A program made the position numbers and the translations under genes. A stretch of DNA of 64,000 nt from Butyrivibrio fibrisolvens. Lineage in GTDB: Bacteria > Bacillota > Clostridia > Lachnospirales > Lachnospiraceae. The notes under the pieces were generated by a model. That model worked only from the letters and a program-made list of their open reading frames with translations, did no database searches and was not told the origin of the DNA. The stretch is taken from positions 1 to 64,000 of the forward strand of contig NZ_CP146963.1 of NCBI RefSeq assembly GCF_037113525.1. The letters run 5' to 3'. Positions 9,181-17,043 of the stretch are shown here, one piece after another (position 1 is the first letter of the stretch; each line of letters begins with the position of its first letter).

Positions 9181-10650
9181 ATGCTGAAAATAGGTCTGTT
9201 AGTATCTAATCTGAAAAGTGAAGAAATCAGCAATTTTTGTGCCGGAGCAATTCGTGCTGCGGAAAAAGAAGGAATATTTCTGACCATACTTCCCGGAGGA
9301 AAGATCCTGTCTGATGAGCAGAAGGAAAATATTGAAAGCTTCGAATACCAGGAGACGGTTATCTTTGACTATGTCAACGGAGATAACTTTGACGGACTTT
9401 TGATCGATATAGATAAGATCGGTGAAGACGTATCTGATTTTGATAAAGACAGATTCCTTGGGCGTTTTCTTTCTGAAAGGATTCCCTTCCTGACATTGTC
9501 AGAATTCAGAGACCACAAGACCATTAATAATCCATGGAAAAAGCATGATATGATCCAGGGATATCAGGCTGTTCTTGATATGGAAAACTATATTACAGCA
9601 GGAGAACTCCCGCTTCCAAAGGATGATATCTGTATACCTCCAATCGAGACAACTGCAGCTGATACGATGAAACAGCTTGGGATCATGGTAGATAAGATCA
9701 TACATACGTCAGGTAACGGAGTAGACATCTATAAAAAGATAATGACAACCCTTGCTCATGGTGGAGTCAAAAATGCCATAATTCTGGTATATGGAGATGG
9801 TATAGCAAATACTCCCAAAAATCCTTGGATAATGCCAGAAACGATCCTTGTTAAAGGAATCCTTAATGACGGAAAAATACTGGATCTGCCTAAAGGAACG
9901 ATCGTTGGCACCATGAATCTTCTTGATGAATCAACAGAAGAAGCCATGAATCCGGGAGGCTGGATAGTAAGAACACTTTTTTACAATGAAAACCAGAATG
10001 GTGTAATTGCAATAAAGGTTAGTCCCCAGTATATGATCCCGGGATTTGAGAGTCTGATGTATGAGATCATACAGGCTGCTGTTAATGATGCATTTAAAAA
10101 TGTGATATGCCAGAGCATGGCTGAAGAGATCAGAGCACTTCAGGAAGAGGTCGAAAGAGGCGATTCTATTCTTGACCGTCTTGGAGAAAAAGATCTTATG
10201 ACAAATGAGTACAACCGAAGAGGCTTCTTTACCCATGCTTATGATTATATGCAGAACGAATACACAGAAGGCCGATATGCCATCATCTCCTATGTAGACC
10301 TTGATACTATTACTACTATCAACGACCTGTATGGAAGACCTGAAGGTAATAATGCTGTAAAAAGAACTGCGAAAGTCCTTCACAATGTATTTGGAGAAGA
10401 TGCTCTTGTGGGAAGGATAAGAGGAAATGAATTCGCAGTACTTCTCATAACAGACAGAAAAGACAAGATCGATTATCTGAGAGCATCCATGCAACAGCAG
10501 AATGCAAGACTTATGGCCGAGCAGGATAAACCATATACGATACACCTGATGTTTGTAATAAGCAGTTTTGAATATAATAAAAACATAAGACTTGAGGATA
10601 TGCTCAAGGAAGCTGATCAGAGTCTTAGAAACATGAAAGACATGATCTAG
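9181..10650 (+). CDS. Cytosolic sugar-receptor-like protein with degenerate GGDEF domain
   Basis: 489 residues with no signal peptide or membrane segment. Residues 1-300 resemble the periplasmic-binding-protein-like ligand domain of LacI-type regulators (opening IGLLVSNLKSEEISNFCAGA) but have no DNA-binding helix-turn-helix. A short helical linker near 315-340 leads to a GGDEF-like domain. The active-site motif reads RGNEF at residues 414-418 instead of GG(D/E)EF, and the upstream metal-binding Asp region survives as YVDLDTITTINDLYG. The protein is therefore probably inactive as a diguanylate cyclase and may sense GTP, c-di-GMP or a sugar. A good AAGGAG ribosome site precedes the ATG. It appears monocistronic. 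Confidence 0.75.
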   Translation: MLKIGLLVSNLKSEEISNFCAGAIRAAEKEGIFLTILPGGKILSDEQKENIESFEYQETVIFDYVNGDNFDGLLIDIDKIGEDVSDFDKDRFLGRFLSERIPFLTLSEFRDHKTINNPWKKHDMIQGYQAVLDMENYITAGELPLPKDDICIPPIETTAADTMKQLGIMVDKIIHTSGNGVDIYKKIMTTLAHGGVKNAIILVYGDGIANTPKNPWIMPETILVKGILNDGKILDLPKGTIVGTMNLLDESTEEAMNPGGWIVRTLFYNENQNGVIAIKVSPQYMIPGFESLMYEIIQAAVNDAFKNVICQSMAEEIRALQEEVERGDSILDRLGEKDLMTNEYNRRGFFTHAYDYMQNEYTEGRYAIISYVDLDTITTINDLYGRPEGNNAVKRTAKVLHNVFGEDALVGRIRGNEFAVLLITDRKDKIDYLRASMQQQNARLMAEQDKPYTIHLMFVISSFEYNKNIRLEDMLKEADQSLRNMKDMI

Positions 10651-10733
10651 ACAAAATAAAGCTATAAATACATGATGAAATTAATGTACGATGTAGCGAT
10701 TTTATCATTTTGAAATAAAAACAATCTTATGGA

Positions 10734-10762
10734 TTGACTTTTATTATTTATGCATTTATACT
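10734..10762 (+). promoter_or_regulatory. Promoter of the trp operon leader
   Basis: TTGACT at 10734-10739 and TATACT at 10757-10762 are separated by 17 bases, a near-consensus sigma-A promoter. The T-box begins about 30 bases downstream. Confidence 0.8.
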
Positions 10763-10794
10763 TTAATTCATTAAATCAAAAAAGTAGTTAAACC

Positions 10795-11112
10795 GTTGAA
10801 CAGGACGAGTAAGTATGGCTGTTATTTTCAGAGAGCTGTTGGCTGGTGTGAAACAGCAATGACGAAATACCGAATGGACCTGCGAGGGCAGCCTGAAAGG
10901 ATCATTCCGAGTAGGTGCTGACGGGAACCTGAACCGTTATCAGCCAGGCAGATATGTTGATCGTAACGATACAAAGTATCTGAAAGAGTGGGTAAACGAA
11001 CCGAAAGGTCACGCACCAATATGGGTGGTACCGCAGAAGCTGTGAATGTACAATGATAGTAAATTCAAAGCCTTTGTCCCAGTTATAGTAACTGAGGCAG
11101 AGGCTTTTTTTA
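10795..11112 (+). ncRNA. Tryptophan-specific T-box leader
   Basis: Binds uncharged tRNA directly to antiterminate the trp operon. The stem I start GAACAGGACGAGTAA, the distal AGAGAGCTG and GGTGTGAAACAGC loop elements, and the canonical T-box GGGTGGTACCGCAG at 11023-11036 are all present. The specifier-loop sequence GAATGGACC places a TGG (Trp) codon at 10875-10877, followed by the usual purine. A long terminator hairpin from 11067 (AAGCCTTTGTCCCAGTT against AACTGAGGCAGAGGCTT) ends in seven T residues. Tryptophan specificity agrees with the genes downstream. Confidence 0.93.
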
Positions 11113-11272
11113 TTACAAAATAGGAAAATCTTGTCTAGTAAAAAGTTCGGTAAAGATGATATCCATTGCTGAGCAAGAATTTATAGACATTCCTATTCCA
11201 ATAGAACAAGTCGATGCTTCAAAACCAGAATTCTTGATTTAAGAATCATTTCCAAAAATGGAGGAAAAAGCA

Positions 11273-12301
11273 ATGATCAAAGAAGCAATCGCACAGGTAG
11301 TAGCAGGTAAGGATCTTGACGAGCAGACAGCTAAGGCAGCAATGAGCGAGATGTTCGACGGAACAGCAACACAGGCTCAGATAGCAGCATTCATTACAGC
11401 ACTTCGCATGAAGGGCGAGACAGTTACTGAAATCACAGCATGCGCTAACGTTATGAGAGAAAAAGGCGTCAGAGTTCAGCCAAGCACAGACGTTATGGAA
11501 ATCGTAGGAACAGGCGGAGACCTTGTTGGAACTTTCAATATCTCAACAACTTCAGCATTTGTTATTGCGGCAGCAGGCGTACCTGTAGCTAAGCACGGTA
11601 ACAGAAGCGTATCTTCAAAGTCAGGTGCAGCAGATGTTCTTGAAAAGCTTGGAGCAACGATTACACTTGAGCCTGACCAGATGATGAAAGTACTTGATGA
11701 AACAGGCATCTGCTTCCTCTTCGCACAGAAGTACCACTCTTCCATGAAGTATGCAGCACCTGTTCGTAAAGAGCTTGGAATCAGAACAATATTTAATATC
11801 CTTGGACCGCTCACCAATCCGGCAGCAGCCAAGATGCAGGTAATGGGTGTATATGACCAAAAGCTTGTTGAGCCACTTGCACAGGTTCTGTCTAACCTTG
11901 GAGTTACAAGGGGCGTTGTAGTGTGTGGAAGCGATGGAATAGATGAAGTTACTCTTACAGGTCCTACAACAGTATGTGAGATAAGAGAAGGTAACCTTCA
12001 CACCTATGAGCTTTCACCTGAAGTCTTCGGCTTAAAGCTCTGCAAGCTTGAAGACCTGATCGGAGGAACTCCGCAGGAGAATGCTCAGATAACACGCGAC
12101 ATTCTCTCAGGCAAGGAAAAGGGACCTAAGAGAGATGATGTAATCTTGAATGCAGCTCTTGCTATCTATCTTGGAGTTGATGGAATCTCAATGGCAGATG
12201 CAGTTAATATGGCAAAAGAGACTATCGATTCAGGTAAGGCTCTTGAGACACTTGAAAACTTTGTAGCTGCTACCAATAAGTACGCAGAGCTTAGCGCATA
12301 A
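11273..12301 (+). CDS. trpD: Anthranilate phosphoribosyltransferase
   Basis: Transfers phosphoribosyl from PRPP to anthranilate, the second committed step of tryptophan synthesis. 342 residues from the ATG at 11273. An upstream in-frame ATG at 11258 is rejected because it overlaps the ribosome site GGAGG at 11260-11264, which is well placed for 11273. Family motifs GTGGDLVGTFNIST (PRPP loop), KHGNRSVSSKSGAADVLE and NILGPLTNPA are intact. It is first in the operon behind the T-box; trpE and trpG, normally upstream, are absent. Confidence 0.96.
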   Translation: MIKEAIAQVVAGKDLDEQTAKAAMSEMFDGTATQAQIAAFITALRMKGETVTEITACANVMREKGVRVQPSTDVMEIVGTGGDLVGTFNISTTSAFVIAAAGVPVAKHGNRSVSSKSGAADVLEKLGATITLEPDQMMKVLDETGICFLFAQKYHSSMKYAAPVRKELGIRTIFNILGPLTNPAAAKMQVMGVYDQKLVEPLAQVLSNLGVTRGVVVCGSDGIDEVTLTGPTTVCEIREGNLHTYELSPEVFGLKLCKLEDLIGGTPQENAQITRDILSGKEKGPKRDDVILNAALAIYLGVDGISMADAVNMAKETIDSGKALETLENFVAATNKYAELSA

Positions 12302-12316
12302 TCAAAGAACAGATAG

Positions 12317-12349
12317 TGTACCGGCTACGGTGATACGAAAGTCGGTACA
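12317..12349 (+). repeat. Intercistronic hairpin trpD-trpC
   Basis: TGTACCG pairs with CGGTACA around a 19-base loop in the 81-base trpD-trpC gap. There is no U-run, so it is not a terminator; RNA processing or stability is possible. Confidence 0.45.
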
Positions 12350-12382
12350 CAGATACATAGATTTAATTATTAGAGGAAGCAT

Positions 12383-13204
12383 ATGATACTTGATGATCTT
12401 GTAGCTGCAACCAGTAAGCGACTCGAAGTAGAAAAAAGTCAGATTTCACCTGAAAAGATGAAAGAAATGGCTCTTGAAATCAGAGAGCGTGAACTAAAAG
12501 ATACGGCTGGCGATGCAAGCAAGGATAAAGACTTTATTTTTAAAAGAAATCTTCAAGGCCCGGGAATCCATTTTATCTGTGAGGTAAAAAAAGCATCTCC
12601 TTCCAAAGGAATAATTGCTGAGGACTTCCCTTACATAGATATAGCAAAAGAATACGAAAAGATAGGCGCAGACGCTATTTCTGTACTAACAGAGCCTGAC
12701 TATTTTAAAGGTAATATCGAATATATAAAAGATATACTTGATGCCGGAGTCACTACTCCCCTGCTTCGAAAGGATTTCACGATCGATGAGTATATGATCT
12801 ACCAGGCTAAGGTATACGGCGCATCAGCAATACTTCTTATATGTGCGATCCTTGATGATGAAAGGTTAAAAGCCTATCACGAGCTTGCAACATCCCTTGG
12901 GCTTTCTGCAATAGTTGAAACCCATGACGAGGATGAGGTAAAAAGAGCTCTTGCTATAGGCGCTGAGATCGTCGGAGTCAACAACAGAAATCTTAAGGAT
13001 TTTACAGTTGATCTTGGCAACAGCATAAGACTTAGAAAGCTAGTCCCACAGGATAAGATATTCGTTGCTGAAAGCGGGATCAAGACTGAAGAAGACATGA
13101 TAAAGCTTAGGGATGCAGGCGTAAATGCAGTTCTTATAGGCGAGACTTTTATGAGGTCAGATGATAAGGGCGGCATGATACAAAGACTTAAGAGAGGGAT
13201 TTAA
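12383..13204 (+). CDS. trpC: Indole-3-glycerol phosphate synthase
   Basis: Closes the indole ring from carboxyphenylamino-deoxyribulose phosphate. 273 residues, a TIM barrel. It shows the conserved start ILDDLVAAT, the substrate loop CEVKKASPSKG, the LLRKDF strand with the general-acid lysine, VGVNNRNL and the phosphate-binding VAESGI and LIGE segments. A GAGG ribosome site precedes the ATG. Its stop is one base before the trpF ATG, so the two are tightly coupled. Confidence 0.97.
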   Translation: MILDDLVAATSKRLEVEKSQISPEKMKEMALEIRERELKDTAGDASKDKDFIFKRNLQGPGIHFICEVKKASPSKGIIAEDFPYIDIAKEYEKIGADAISVLTEPDYFKGNIEYIKDILDAGVTTPLLRKDFTIDEYMIYQAKVYGASAILLICAILDDERLKAYHELATSLGLSAIVETHDEDEVKRALAIGAEIVGVNNRNLKDFTVDLGNSIRLRKLVPQDKIFVAESGIKTEEDMIKLRDAGVNAVLIGETFMRSDDKGGMIQRLKRGI

Positions 13205-13205
13205 A

Positions 13206-13886
13206 ATGGTTAAGATTAAGATCTGTGGTCTGATGACCAAAGAAGATTGCGTAATAATGAACGGATTCAAGCCGGATTACTGCGGATTTGTTTTTGCTAA
13301 GACAAGGCACTATCTGACAGACCAGATGGCTGGAGATCTCAGAAACACACTGGATATCTCAATACCTACAGTTGGTGTATTCGTAGATGATGATATGAAC
13401 CACATCGTAGATCTTTATAATAGCGCCATCATCCAGATAATCCAGCTCCACGGCCATGAAGACGCAGCCTACATAAATCTTCTTAGAGAAAAGATCGCAG
13501 CATCAGGTCCTGACAAAAAGCGCCACTACGATGAATTCGGCGAAGGCGCTCCAATCATGAAAGCCATAAGAGTCAAGGACGGATCAGAGTTTGATAATAT
13601 AGATGATCTTCCTGTAGATATGCTCCTTTTAGACAATTATGTTGAAAAGCTTCCGGGAGGAACAGGACAAAGCTTTGAGCTTTCAATGATACCAAAGCTT
13701 AATAAGCCATATTTCCTTGCCGGCGGCCTTACTGCTGATAACATCCCTCAGGCACTTGTTCAGTCAAGACCATATGCAATAGACGTTTCATCTGCTGTTG
13801 AAACCGACGGACATAAGGACTGGAAAAAGGTTGAAAAGCTCATGAGAGTTATGGAAGCTTACAGACCTCAAACTCTCTTTGTATAG
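13206..13886 (+). CDS. trpF: Phosphoribosylanthranilate isomerase
   Basis: Amadori rearrangement step of tryptophan synthesis. 226 residues. The catalytic Cys7 is in VKIKICGL, the GVFVDD strand follows, and the catalytic Asp is in MLLLDNYV. The C-terminal phosphate loop reads LAGGLTADN and DVSSAVE. It is slightly longer than most TrpF because of a charged insertion near residues 98-115 (DKKRHYDEFGEG). Confidence 0.95.
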   Translation: MVKIKICGLMTKEDCVIMNGFKPDYCGFVFAKTRHYLTDQMAGDLRNTLDISIPTVGVFVDDDMNHIVDLYNSAIIQIIQLHGHEDAAYINLLREKIAASGPDKKRHYDEFGEGAPIMKAIRVKDGSEFDNIDDLPVDMLLLDNYVEKLPGGTGQSFELSMIPKLNKPYFLAGGLTADNIPQALVQSRPYAIDVSSAVETDGHKDWKKVEKLMRVMEAYRPQTLFV

Positions 13887-13910
13887 TAAATAGGCATAAA
13901 GCCTATTTAC
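13886..13910 (+). repeat. Intercistronic hairpin trpF-trpB
   Basis: A perfect 10-bp stem, GTAAATAGGC with GCCTATTTAC around ATAAA, lies immediately after the trpF stop. There is no U-run. It may protect or define RNA ends within the operon. Confidence 0.6.
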
Positions 13911-13955
13911 CGATGGAATCGTTTTATTTAATGATAACGAAAGGAATTAATTAAC

Positions 13956-15143
13956 ATGGTAACAAAAGGCAGATTCGGAAAATTTGGTGGCCAGTATGTT
14001 CCTGAGACACTTATGAATGCGATCACGGAACTTGAAGAAGCCTATAACAAATATAAGGATGACCCTGAGTTTAATAAGGAACTTACTGATCTTTTTAATA
14101 ACTATGCAGGACGTCCATCGCTTTTATATGAAGCTAAGAAGATGACACAGGATCTTGGCGGAGCAAAGATATATCTTAAGCGTGAAGACTTAAACCATAC
14201 AGGAGCACACAAGATCAACAACGTACTTGGACAGTGCCTTCTTGCAAAGCGCATGGGTAAGACAAGAGTCATAGCTGAGACAGGTGCAGGCCAGCACGGC
14301 GTTGCTACTGCTACTGTTGCTGCTCTCATGGGTCTTGAATGTGAGATCTTCATGGGTAAGCTTGATACAGAGCGTCAGGCTCTTAACGTATATAGAATGA
14401 GACTTCTTGGTGCCAAGGTTAACGCAGTAGAGTCAGGAACAGGAACACTTAAAGACGCCGTTAACGCAGCCATGAAAGAATGGAGTAGCCGCGTAGCTGA
14501 TACCCACTACGTACTTGGCTCAGTTATGGGACCATATCCTTTCCCTACTATCGTTCGCGATTTCCAGGCAGTTATCTCCAGGGAGATCAAATCCCAGATG
14601 CTGGAAAAAGAGGGACGACTTCCCGATGCAGTTCTCGCCTGCGTAGGCGGAGGATCAAATGCGATCGGAGCTTTTTACGACTTTATCGAAGATGAGGAAG
14701 TTGAGCTTATTGGCTGCGAGGCAGCAGGCGAAGGCGCTGATACACCAAGAACAGCTGCGACAATAGCTACAGGTAAGCTTGGAATATTCCATGGTATGAA
14801 GTCACTCTTTTGCCAGAATGAAGATGGTCAGATCGCACCGGTATATTCAATCTCAGCTGGTCTCGACTATCCCGGAATCGGACCTGAGCACGCATATCTT
14901 AACGATATAGGTAGAGCTAAATACGTGGCTGTTACTGATGAAGAAGCTGTAGAGGCTTTTGAATACCTTTCAAAAACTGAAGGAATAATCCCTGCGATCG
15001 AGAGTTCACACGCCGTTGCTTATGCCATGAAGCTTGCTCCAAAGATGAGTAAGGACAAGATCATCGTAATTAACCTGTCAGGTCGCGGGGACAAAGACGT
15101 TGCAGCAATCGCTCGCTACCGCGGTGAGAATCTTCAGGACTAA
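13956..15143 (+). CDS. trpB: Tryptophan synthase beta subunit
   Basis: PLP enzyme that condenses indole with serine. 395 residues. It opens GRFGKFGGQYVPETL; the Schiff-base lysine is K86 in HTGAHKINN. Other TrpB1-type landmarks are ETGAGQHGVATA, the glycine-rich phosphate loop CVGGGSNAIG and the terminal LSGRGDKD. The ribosome site AAAGGA precedes the ATG. A trpA partner lies 104 bases downstream. Confidence 0.98.
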   Translation: MVTKGRFGKFGGQYVPETLMNAITELEEAYNKYKDDPEFNKELTDLFNNYAGRPSLLYEAKKMTQDLGGAKIYLKREDLNHTGAHKINNVLGQCLLAKRMGKTRVIAETGAGQHGVATATVAALMGLECEIFMGKLDTERQALNVYRMRLLGAKVNAVESGTGTLKDAVNAAMKEWSSRVADTHYVLGSVMGPYPFPTIVRDFQAVISREIKSQMLEKEGRLPDAVLACVGGGSNAIGAFYDFIEDEEVELIGCEAAGEGADTPRTAATIATGKLGIFHGMKSLFCQNEDGQIAPVYSISAGLDYPGIGPEHAYLNDIGRAKYVAVTDEEAVEAFEYLSKTEGIIPAIESSHAVAYAMKLAPKMSKDKIIVINLSGRGDKDVAAIARYRGENLQD

Positions 15144-15144
15144 G

Positions 15145-15205
15145 GAAGTTTGAAAATATAAAATTTTCAAACTTCACGAAGTGGTGTCGCGAGCTCCACC
15201 ACTTC
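15145..15205 (+). repeat. Tandem hairpins in the trpB-trpA gap
   Basis: Two adjacent stem-loops: GAAGTTTGAAAAT with ATTTTCAAACTTC at 15145-15175, and GAAGTGGTG with CACCACTTC at 15178-15205. Neither has a U-run, so trpA is probably still cotranscribed, perhaps at a reduced level. Confidence 0.6.
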
Positions 15206-15247
15206 AACCATTAATCACTCGTTTCACTCGCGACATGAGGTTAAAAA

Positions 15248-16042
15248 ATGACAGATATTAAGATAGCTGATGCCTTCAAAAACGGTAAGGCATTTATACC
15301 ATTTATAACAGGCGGCGACCCTGACCTTGATACAACAAAAGAGCTTATTTTAGCCCTTCAGGATGCAGGAAGCGACCTTATCGAGATTGGAATTCCTTTC
15401 TCCGATCCTATCGCAGAAGGCCCTGTAATTCAGGAAGCTGACGAAAGAGCCCTTGCAGCAGGCACCACAACAGACAAACTTTTTGATATGTTAAAAGAGC
15501 TTCATGATGAAGGTAAAGTTACAGTTCCCATGGTATTCCTTACATACGCAAATGCTATTTTTGCCTATGGAAAAGAGAAATTCATGAAGCGTTGCGTTGA
15601 AAGCGGAATGCAGGGAATCATCGTTCCGGATATACCATTTGAAGAGAAGGAAGAATTTGAAGATGTGGCAAATGAAAATGGTATATCAATTATATCTATG
15701 ATCGCTCCTACTTCTGAAGACAGGATCAAAATGATCGCAAAAGAAGCAAAAGGTTTCCTTTATGTTGTATCATCAATGGGCGTAACCGGAGTAAGAGAAG
15801 AATTTGCTACCAACATCGAAGACATGATAGCTACAGTAAGAGAAGTTTCAGACATCCCTGCCGCTGTGGGATTTGGAATATCGAACCCTGACCAGGCACA
15901 GGGCATGGCTGAAAAGTCAGATGGTGCCATAGTAGGATCTGCTATCGTTAAGATCGTAGGCCAGTATGGAAAAGACTGTGTTCCCCATGTAGCAGAATTT
16001 GCGAGACAGTTAAAGGATGGAGTTCAGAAGGCAACAGCATAA
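15248..16042 (+). CDS. trpA: Tryptophan synthase alpha subunit
   Basis: Cleaves indole-3-glycerol phosphate to indole, which is channelled to TrpB. 264 residues, a TIM barrel. The catalytic Glu lies in DLIEIGIPFSDP and the following Asp-Pro segment is intact, as are the YVVSSMGVTG phosphate loop and AVGFGIS. The ribosome site ATGAGGTT sits just upstream. Last gene of the trp operon; no clear terminator was found after it. Confidence 0.97.
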   Translation: MTDIKIADAFKNGKAFIPFITGGDPDLDTTKELILALQDAGSDLIEIGIPFSDPIAEGPVIQEADERALAAGTTTDKLFDMLKELHDEGKVTVPMVFLTYANAIFAYGKEKFMKRCVESGMQGIIVPDIPFEEKEEFEDVANENGISIISMIAPTSEDRIKMIAKEAKGFLYVVSSMGVTGVREEFATNIEDMIATVREVSDIPAAVGFGISNPDQAQGMAEKSDGAIVGSAIVKIVGQYGKDCVPHVAEFARQLKDGVQKATA

Positions 16043-16115
16043 TACTGATTACGGAACTTGAAATCATTTAATATTCAAACTTTTATGCTGCTAACTGACC
16101 TAAATTTTTAATTTT

Positions 16116-16186
16116 GTGCATTTCACGAAATAAAACTGTTAATTCGTCAAAAAAACACAGCATATAATAACTCTATATGCTATAAT
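16116..16186 (+). promoter_or_regulatory. Candidate seventh copy of the 21-bp repeat promoter
   Basis: TGCATTTCACGAA and TTAATTCGTCAAA are spaced 21 bp apart, as in the secretion-locus promoters (see 33412-33498). TATAAT at 16181 lies 33 nt after the reference C (32 in the others), and AGCTAGTT follows 12 nt after the start of the hexamer. The match is weaker than at the other six sites. A second TATAAT at 16163 is an alternative -10. Confidence 0.4.
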
Positions 16187-16245
16187 CTCAATAGCTAGTT
16201 AATTAGAAAATAATAAATTGAAAGTTTTTTCAGGAGGACGAATAA

Positions 16246-16842
16246 ATGGCAAATTTCTTTGAAAAACTCGGGGACAGCATTTCTAAGGGAGCTGCAACAG
16301 TTAACCAGAAGGCTAATGACCTTATGGAGACAAACAAGCTTAACCAGGATATCAAGGCTGCACAGGCTCAGAAGGAAGCTGATATCGTTAAGCTTGGTCA
16401 GCTTTTATACAACTTCAAGAAGAACCCCGGAAGTGCAGAACCGGACTATGATGCAGTAATTGCAGACATGGACAGCATCGATGCTAAGATCGATTCACTT
16501 AAGAAGCAGCTTCAGGATCTTCGTAACGAGCAGATCTGCCCTAACTGCGGTAGCGCAGTACCGAAGGGAACAGCATTCTGCCCTAACTGCGGTAACAAGA
16601 TGCCTGTACCTGAAGTTAAGCCTGTAAATCCTTGCCCAAGCTGTGGTAAGGAAAACACACCTGGCGACAAGTTCTGCCAGTACTGTGGAACACCTCTTAA
16701 CCAGGAAGCACCTGCTGCTGAAGCAGCTCCAGTTGTTGAAGAAGCACCTGCTGCTGAAGCACCAGTTCTTATGTGCCCTCAGTGCGGAACACCTTACAAC
16801 GAAGGTGACAAATTCTGCCAGAACTGTGGAAAGACATTATAA
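16246..16842 (+). CDS. Zinc-ribbon protein with N-terminal coiled coil
   Basis: 198 residues. Residues 1-90 are helical and charged, probably a coiled coil, beginning MANFFEKLGDSISKGAA. Three zinc ribbons follow, each with paired CPxCG-type knuckles (CPNCG, CPSCG with CQYCG, CPQCG with CQNCG). The last two are separated by an Ala/Pro/Glu-rich linker. There is no signal peptide or membrane segment. A strong AGGAGG ribosome site precedes the ATG. Function unknown; such proteins are often adaptors or stress proteins. Its promoter may belong to the secretion-locus regulon. Confidence 0.7.
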   Translation: MANFFEKLGDSISKGAATVNQKANDLMETNKLNQDIKAAQAQKEADIVKLGQLLYNFKKNPGSAEPDYDAVIADMDSIDAKIDSLKKQLQDLRNEQICPNCGSAVPKGTAFCPNCGNKMPVPEVKPVNPCPSCGKENTPGDKFCQYCGTPLNQEAPAAEAAPVVEEAPAAEAPVLMCPQCGTPYNEGDKFCQNCGKTL

Positions 16843-16843
16843 T

Positions 16844-17042
16844 GTAGTTCAAAACATAAATGGTTTAAACTACTAGTAATCAAAATGTTACACATTTTGA
16901 TTACCATAGTTAAGAAAAAATGCCCCGGTGACCAAGGTCATCGGGGCTGATTTTTTGTACAAATCTAGTAATAGAATTCTGGAAATCAAAATGTGCAACA
17001 TTTTGATTACGTGTAGTTCGAAACATTTATGTTTTGAACTAC
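16844..17042. repeat. Nested palindromic element around a bidirectional terminator
   Basis: Four hairpins are arranged symmetrically about the terminator at 16920-16957. GTAGTTC-type stems lie at 16844-16873 and 17013-17042. AATCAAAATGT-N3-ACATTTTGATT stems lie at 16876-16904 and 16983-17010. The right half is roughly the inverted copy of the left half. It separates two convergent genes. Confidence 0.7.
16920..16957. terminator. Terminator between convergent genes
   Basis: GCCCCGGTGACC pairs with GGTCATCGGGGC. A-runs to the left and T-runs to the right let it work for both the zinc-ribbon gene and the leftward SGNH-like gene. Confidence 0.88.
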
Positions 17043-17043
17043 C

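Noticed and set aside
11156..11242. 28-codon open frame after the T-box terminator
   Set aside because: It has no clear ribosome site, no Trp codons to make it a leader peptide and no recognised homology; kept only as a remark.
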